Shown here: positions 6,301 through 9,851 of the stretch, piece after piece | Layout of the letters: each line of letters starts with the position of its first letter | Position numbering within the stretch: the stretch's first letter is position 1 | Assembly: GCA_035547675.1 (NCBI GenBank) | Contig: DASZUI010000105.1 | Location: forward strand, 1 to 9,851 | Direction of reading: 5' to 3' | Length of the DNA: 9,851 nt | Origin: DASZTU01 sp035547675 | Lineage (GTDB): Bacteria > Pseudomonadota > Alphaproteobacteria > Rhizobiales > Devosiaceae | Program-made: the position numbers and the translations under genes | Notes under the pieces: model-generated | What the model was told of the DNA's origin: nothing | Databases searched by the model: none | Seen by the model: only the letters and a program-made list of their open reading frames with translations

Positions 6301-6468
6301 TTGAGACTTAACGCACCTACGCAATGGGTCTTCATCATCGCCGTGATCATCGCGATCATCGGCCTGATCGCCTGGTTCGGCTGGATTCCGCTGGCCGGCT
6401 GGGCGTTCTGGATCATGACCCTGGCCTTCGTCGTGCTAGCCGTGGCCTGCCTCATTCCGGGCGCCTGA
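6301..6468 (+). CDS. Small two-helix membrane protein, TTG start
   Basis: A 55-residue, strongly hydrophobic protein with two predicted transmembrane helices at about residues 9-26 and 31-52, joined by a short GWIP turn. It starts RLNAPTQ after the initiator and resembles a conserved family of tiny uncharacterised alphaproteobacterial membrane proteins; this is recognition, not a search result. The start is taken as TTG 6301 because GGGAGGG lies 5 bases upstream and the resulting N-terminus is a normal short cytosolic tail. A GTG further upstream (6247) would put the N-terminus inside the terminator and has no ribosome site. It is followed after 56 bases by an exported-protein gene in the same direction, so the two may be co-transcribed. 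Function is unknown. Confidence 0.75.
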   Translation: MRLNAPTQWVFIIAVIIAIIGLIAWFGWIPLAGWAFWIMTLAFVVLAVACLIPGA

Positions 6469-6524
6469 CGCTCGGTCGCGCGGGCCGCGTCGCGGACCCG
6501 GCCCGCGCCCAATCAGGGGCCGCC

Positions 6525-7001
6525 ATGCACCGATTGCTGCTAGCCGCTCTGCTCGCCGTTCCGGCCTCGGCGCATGCCGGTGCCGCCTGGGATTCCTATT
6601 TCAACGCGCGCTATGGCTATGAGGTCGCCGTGCCACCCGGTTTTGCCGGACAGGGCGAACCGGACGCCGGTGACGGCCAGGTTTTTCGCAGCGCCGACCG
6701 AAATGTCGTGCTGACCGTCTGGGGCGGCTATCTCGACGGCAGCTTCAAGGACGACGTCGACATGCGCCTCGGCGGCTTCCGCACCTCCGGCTGGAACATC
6801 ACCTACCAGGCCGAGACGCCGGGCTGGGCAGCCTATTCCGGCACCAAGGGACAGCGCGTCTTCTATTCGCGCGAAATCGCCGGCTGCAAGGGCACGCAGC
6901 TTGCCGCCTTCGAGCTGGACTATCCGGCGACGCAGATCAAGGCGATGAACGCAGTGGTGAGCAAGCTCGCCGCATCCCTGCGCCAGCGGGCGTGTTCGTG
7001 A
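6525..7001 (+). CDS. Exported protein of unknown function, 158 residues
   Basis: I do not recognise a named family. Residues 1-18 form a clear Sec signal peptide: MHR, a hydrophobic core LLLAALLAVP, then ASAHA as a signal peptidase I site. The mature part begins GAAWDSYFNARYGYEVAVPPGF, of which YFNARYGYEVAVPP resembles the opening of periplasmic proteins with a beta-rich, PsbP/LpqN-like fold; this likeness is weak. Two cysteines (C129 in AGCKG and C157 near the C-terminus) could form a disulfide in the periplasm. The start ATG 6525 has AGGGG about 5 bases upstream; the longer frame upstream of it overlaps the small membrane protein in another frame and is not supported. The stop TGA lies directly against a palindrome pair, and the gene converges on cobO. 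No membrane anchor or lipobox is seen. Confidence 0.78.
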   Translation: MHRLLLAALLAVPASAHAGAAWDSYFNARYGYEVAVPPGFAGQGEPDAGDGQVFRSADRNVVLTVWGGYLDGSFKDDVDMRLGGFRTSGWNITYQAETPGWAAYSGTKGQRVFYSREIAGCKGTQLAAFELDYPATQIKAMNAVVSKLAASLRQRACS

Positions 7002-7091
7002 CTGGATGCCGGCTTTCGCCGGAATGACGTCGTGGAAGAGGCCCGGTCTTGCCCCGCGCACTCTGTCATTCCGGCGAAGGCCGGAATCCAC
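7002..7091. repeat. Second pair of REP-like palindromes, in the convergent junction
   Basis: Arms at 7002-7028 and 7065-7090 are inverted copies of the same unit as at 6024-6174, here with only 36 bases between them. The right arm has the perfect stem ATTCCGGC/GCCGGAAT with loop GAAG; the left arm has one mismatch. The element begins at the base after the stop codon of the exported protein and ends 23 bases before the cobO stop. Folded in RNA it would make a long hairpin that may act as a two-way transcription barrier or mRNA stabiliser. Confidence 0.8.
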
Positions 7092-7113
7092 CAGCGGGCA
7101 CAGCGTTCGACGC

Positions 7114-7767
7114 CTAAAACTCCACCCCCGCCTGCGCCTTCACGCCGGCGCGGAAGGGGTGCTTGATCTCGGTCATTTCCGTGACGAGGTCGGCGATTTC
7201 GATGAGCTCGTCCCTGGCGTTGCGGCCGGTGACGATGACATGGGTGTCGCGCGGCTTGTTCCGCAGCACCTCCAGCACCTCGTCGAGCGGCAGATAATCG
7301 TAGCGCAGCACGATATTGAGCTCGTCGAGCAGCACCATTTTGTAGCCCGGATCGGCGATCATGCGCCTGGCCTCGTCCCAGGCGGCGCGGGCGGCGGCTA
7401 GGTCCCGCTGGCGGTCGGCGACGTCCCAGGTGAACCCCTCGCCCATCGCCTTGATGGTCACAAGCTCCGGAAATTTAAGGAGAATATCGCGTTCGCCGGT
7501 GCCCCAGGCGCCTTTCACGAACTGCACCACGCCGACCCGGAAACCATGGCCGAGGGCGCGGAAAACCATGCCGAAAGCGGCGGTCGACTTGCCCTTGCCC
7601 TTGCCGGTATGGACGATGAGGAGGCCCTTCTCCTGGGTCTTAGTGGCGAGAATTTTATTCCGGGCCGCCTTCTTCTTGCGCATCTTTTCGGCGTGATAGG
7701 CGTCGCGCTCCGCCTCGGTCATCAGCTCGGTCTTCTTGGGGGCGCGTGCCGGCGTGTCGTCGGTCAT
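7114..7767 (-). CDS. cobO: Cob(I)yrinic acid a,c-diamide adenosyltransferase CobO
   Basis: A 217-residue cytosolic enzyme of the CobA/CobO/BtuR family that transfers the 5'-deoxyadenosyl group of ATP to reduced cobalt, after CobNST has inserted the metal. The P-loop is HTGKGKGKSTAAFG (residues 53-66). VGVVQFVKGAWGTGE follows at about 78-92, and the Walker B-like MVLLDELNIVLRYDYLP at about 144-160 is diagnostic, as is HVIVTGRNA. The N-terminal KKK-rich extension (about 1-45) is usual for CobO. The start ATG 7767-7765 overlaps the cobN stop by 4 bases (ATGA), with GGAG 9 bases upstream, so the two are translated in step. Downstream it converges on an exported-protein gene across a palindrome pair that may stop transcription. 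Length is normal and all key residues are present. Confidence 0.96.
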   Translation of the reverse strand: MTDDTPARAPKKTELMTEAERDAYHAEKMRKKKAARNKILATKTQEKGLLIVHTGKGKGKSTAAFGMVFRALGHGFRVGVVQFVKGAWGTGERDILLKFPELVTIKAMGEGFTWDVADRQRDLAAARAAWDEARRMIADPGYKMVLLDELNIVLRYDYLPLDEVLEVLRNKPRDTHVIVTGRNARDELIEIADLVTEMTEIKHPFRAGVKAQAGVEF

Positions 7768-9851
7768 TCGGCTTTCTCCAGCCAGATATGGGCGGCATTG
7801 GAGCGCGACGTCCAGAAGCCGCGCGCCCGCGCCTCGTTGAATTTTGCGATCAGCTCATCATAGCCGAAGCGGTTGTTTTGCCTGATGAACTCCCGCGTCG
7901 CCTCGTCCTCGACGAAGGCGGCGAAGGCGAGGTCGAAATGGTGCGGCTTGACCGCGCCGGTGGTCGCGGCGAAGGCGAACATGTAATCGACGGTGGCGAT
8001 GATCTCGAAGGCGCCCTTGTAGCCGTGCCGCTTGACGCCGTCGATCCATTTGGGGTTGACGACGCGGGAACGCACGACCCTGGAAATTTCTTCCTCCAGC
8101 GTCCTGGCGAGCGGCCGCTCGGGGCGGGAATGATCGTTGTGGTAAGCGACGGGGCGGTTGCCGGAAAGCGCTTCGGCAGTGACGACGAGGCCGCCCTCGA
8201 ACTGATAATAATCATCGGAATCAAGTAGATCGTGCTCCCGATTGTCCTGGTTCTGGACGATGGCCTCGACCGAGGCGAGGCGGGCGGCGAAGCGGGCGCG
8301 GTCGGGCGTGCCGGCGTCGCGCGCGCCATAGGCATATTGGCCCCAATTGAGGACGGCTTGCGCCAGATCGTCCTTTCCCTCCCATTCGCCGCTATCCATC
8401 AGGCCCTGCAGGCCGGCGCCGTAAGCTCCTGGCTTTGAACCGAAAATCCGGTAGCCGGCCTGCCGCGCCGCGTCTTCCTCCGAGGCGCCGCCGGCCATCA
8501 GGCCCAGGGCTTCGGCGCGCATCCGGGCCGCAATCGGGTTGTCGTCCTCGGGCTCGTCGAGGGCGCCGACGGCGCGGATGGCACGGTCGAACAGCGCGAT
8601 CTGCGCCGGGAAGGCATCGCGGAAAAAGCCGGAAATTCGGAGGGTTACGTCGACGCGGGGACGGCCGAGCCTGGCCAGCGGGATGATCTCGTAACCTGAG
8701 AGGCGGAGCGAGCCCGGGTCCCAGACCGGGCGGACGCCGATGAAGGCGAGGGCTTGGGCGATGTCGTCGCCGCCAGTGCGCATGTTGGACGTGCCCCAGA
8801 CGGAAAGCGCCAATGATTTCAACGGCATCCCGTGATCCTGCAGATGGCGGAGCAGGACGTTTTCGGCCGATTTGCGGCCCAGCTCCCAGGCGGTGGGGGT
8901 GGGGACGGCGCGATTGTCGACCGAATAGAAATTGCGCCCGGTCGGCAGCACGTCGAGGCGGCCGCGCGAGGGCGCGCCGGAGGGGCCGGGAGCGACGAAT
9001 TTGCCGTCGAGGCCATCGAGCAAGGCCTTGATTTCGTTTGGCCCGGAGGCGTCGAGGCGGGGGCGGATAATTGTTTCGACGGTTTGGAGAACGGCGCGGG
9101 TCGCGGTCCATTCCGGCGGGGATGAAATGATTTTCTCCACCAGCGCGGCGGCCAGCTCCTCGAGCGCCTCGACCACATCGCCAATGCTGCGAATCTGCGG
9201 GCTGGAGAACGTGAATTTCTGCGAAAATTCGCTGAAATCTGTTGGGCCGGTCCAGGGCTCGCCGAGCGCCGCCGTCAGCGGATCGAAACCGAGCTTCAGA
9301 TCGTCGGCGAGGGCGCGGACGAGCGAGGCGTCACCCGCCCCCTCCCCCCGCGGCACACGCGCCAGCGCCACCGTCAAGTCGCGCGCCAGCCTCCCCTCGG
9401 GCGAGCGGCCGAAGACATGGAGGCCGTCGCGGATCTGCGCCTCCTTCAGCTCGCAGAGGAAATTATCGAGCGTCTTGAGCGCTTCAGTTTCGTCTTCGGG
9501 CAGCGCGACATCGGCATCGAGCCGGGCGTCTCGCGCGAAGCCCAATATGCGGCGGCGAAGATCGGCGAGGCGGCGGCGGTCGAGGCCGGAGGCGGCGTAA
9601 TATTCGTCGAGCAGCGCCTCGAGGTCCTTGAGCGGGCCATAGGTTTCGGCGCGGGTGAGCGGCGGCACGAGGTGGTCGATGATCACCGCGCCGGTGCGGC
9701 GCTTGGCCTGCGTGCCCTCGCCGGGATCGTTGACGATGAAGGGATAGAGGTGCGGCAGGCCGCCCCAGAGCGCCGCCGGGTAGCTTGCGGCGTCGAGCGC
9801 CACGGCCTTGCCGGGCAGCCATTCGAGATTGCCGTGCTTGCCATTGTGGAT
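7764..9851 (-). CDS. cobN: Aerobic cobaltochelatase large subunit CobN, C-terminal 695 residues (5' end outside the window)
   Basis: The frame is open from the window edge, so the N-terminal half is missing; full CobN is usually about 1,250-1,300 residues. CobN binds hydrogenobyrinic acid a,c-diamide and, with the AAA+ partners CobS and CobT, inserts cobalt at the cost of ATP. Visible family landmarks in order are GKHGNLEWLPGKAVAL near the edge, LPHLYPFIVNDPGEGTQAKR, YGPLKDLEALLDEYY, SVWGTSNMRTGGDDIAQALA, RVDVTLRISGFFRDAFPAQI and DSDDYYQFEGGL. The frame has a GTG at 9803, but family residues continue upstream of it, so that codon is internal. The stop overlaps the cobO start as ATGA. No frameshift or internal stop is seen. 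Mg-chelatase BchH is a distant relative, but the neighbours and the motifs fit CobN. Confidence 0.97.
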   Translation of the reverse strand: MHNGKHGNLEWLPGKAVALDAASYPAALWGGLPHLYPFIVNDPGEGTQAKRRTGAVIIDHLVPPLTRAETYGPLKDLEALLDEYYAASGLDRRRLADLRRRILGFARDARLDADVALPEDETEALKTLDNFLCELKEAQIRDGLHVFGRSPEGRLARDLTVALARVPRGEGAGDASLVRALADDLKLGFDPLTAALGEPWTGPTDFSEFSQKFTFSSPQIRSIGDVVEALEELAAALVEKIISSPPEWTATRAVLQTVETIIRPRLDASGPNEIKALLDGLDGKFVAPGPSGAPSRGRLDVLPTGRNFYSVDNRAVPTPTAWELGRKSAENVLLRHLQDHGMPLKSLALSVWGTSNMRTGGDDIAQALAFIGVRPVWDPGSLRLSGYEIIPLARLGRPRVDVTLRISGFFRDAFPAQIALFDRAIRAVGALDEPEDDNPIAARMRAEALGLMAGGASEEDAARQAGYRIFGSKPGAYGAGLQGLMDSGEWEGKDDLAQAVLNWGQYAYGARDAGTPDRARFAARLASVEAIVQNQDNREHDLLDSDDYYQFEGGLVVTAEALSGNRPVAYHNDHSRPERPLARTLEEEISRVVRSRVVNPKWIDGVKRHGYKGAFEIIATVDYMFAFAATTGAVKPHHFDLAFAAFVEDEATREFIRQNNRFGYDELIAKFNEARARGFWTSRSNAAHIWLEKAE

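Noticed and set aside
2689..7091. CRISPR array
   Set aside because: The repeats are paired inverted palindromes with unequal spacers and only two or three copies, not regularly spaced direct repeats.
9801..9803. GTG at 9803 as start of cobN
   Set aside because: CobN family residues (GKHGNLEWLPGK) continue in frame upstream to the window edge, so the gene is simply cut.

Overview
The window is GC-rich, densely packed DNA carrying most of a cobalamin (vitamin B12) corrin-ring gene cluster. The protein types (CobN, CobO, CobH, a fused CobL, CobI, a His-rich CbiX), the GC-rich codon use and the dispersed palindromes suggest an alphaproteobacterium, most likely Hyphomicrobiales (Devosia-like). 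The taxon is an inference from recognition, not from a search.

Layout. All corrin genes are on the minus strand, in two blocks. Block A runs from the right edge to 7114: the C-terminal part of cobN (cobaltochelatase large subunit), then cobO (corrinoid adenosyltransferase). Block B runs from about 4964 to the left edge: a small unrecognised ORF, a long cbiX-type chelatase, cobH, cobL, cobI and the first 297 codons of a CbiG protein that may continue as a CbiG-CobJ fusion. Within each block, successive corrin genes overlap by exactly 4 bases (ATGA), five times in all, so translation is probably coupled.

Between the blocks (5026-7001) lie three plus-strand genes: a cation diffusion facilitator, a 55-residue two-helix membrane protein with a likely TTG start, and a 158-residue exported protein. 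The gap 5929-6300 holds hairpins, a pair of dispersed palindromes and a good intrinsic terminator. A second palindrome pair fills the convergent junction 7002-7091.

How the genes work together. CobI, CobL and CobH methylate, decarboxylate and rearrange the ring. CobN (with CobS/CobT, not seen here) inserts cobalt late, and CobO adenosylates the product. CbiX and CbiG are typical of the early-cobalt route, so the cluster is a mosaic. The cation exporter may belong to cobalt or other metal homeostasis, but only position supports this.

The most notable sequence observation is a 117-bp inverted-repeat element inserted in frame inside cobL, adding about 39 residues to a working-looking enzyme. 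I saw no wholly new system. There is no CRISPR array, tRNA, rRNA, transposase or recognisable cobalamin riboswitch in the window.
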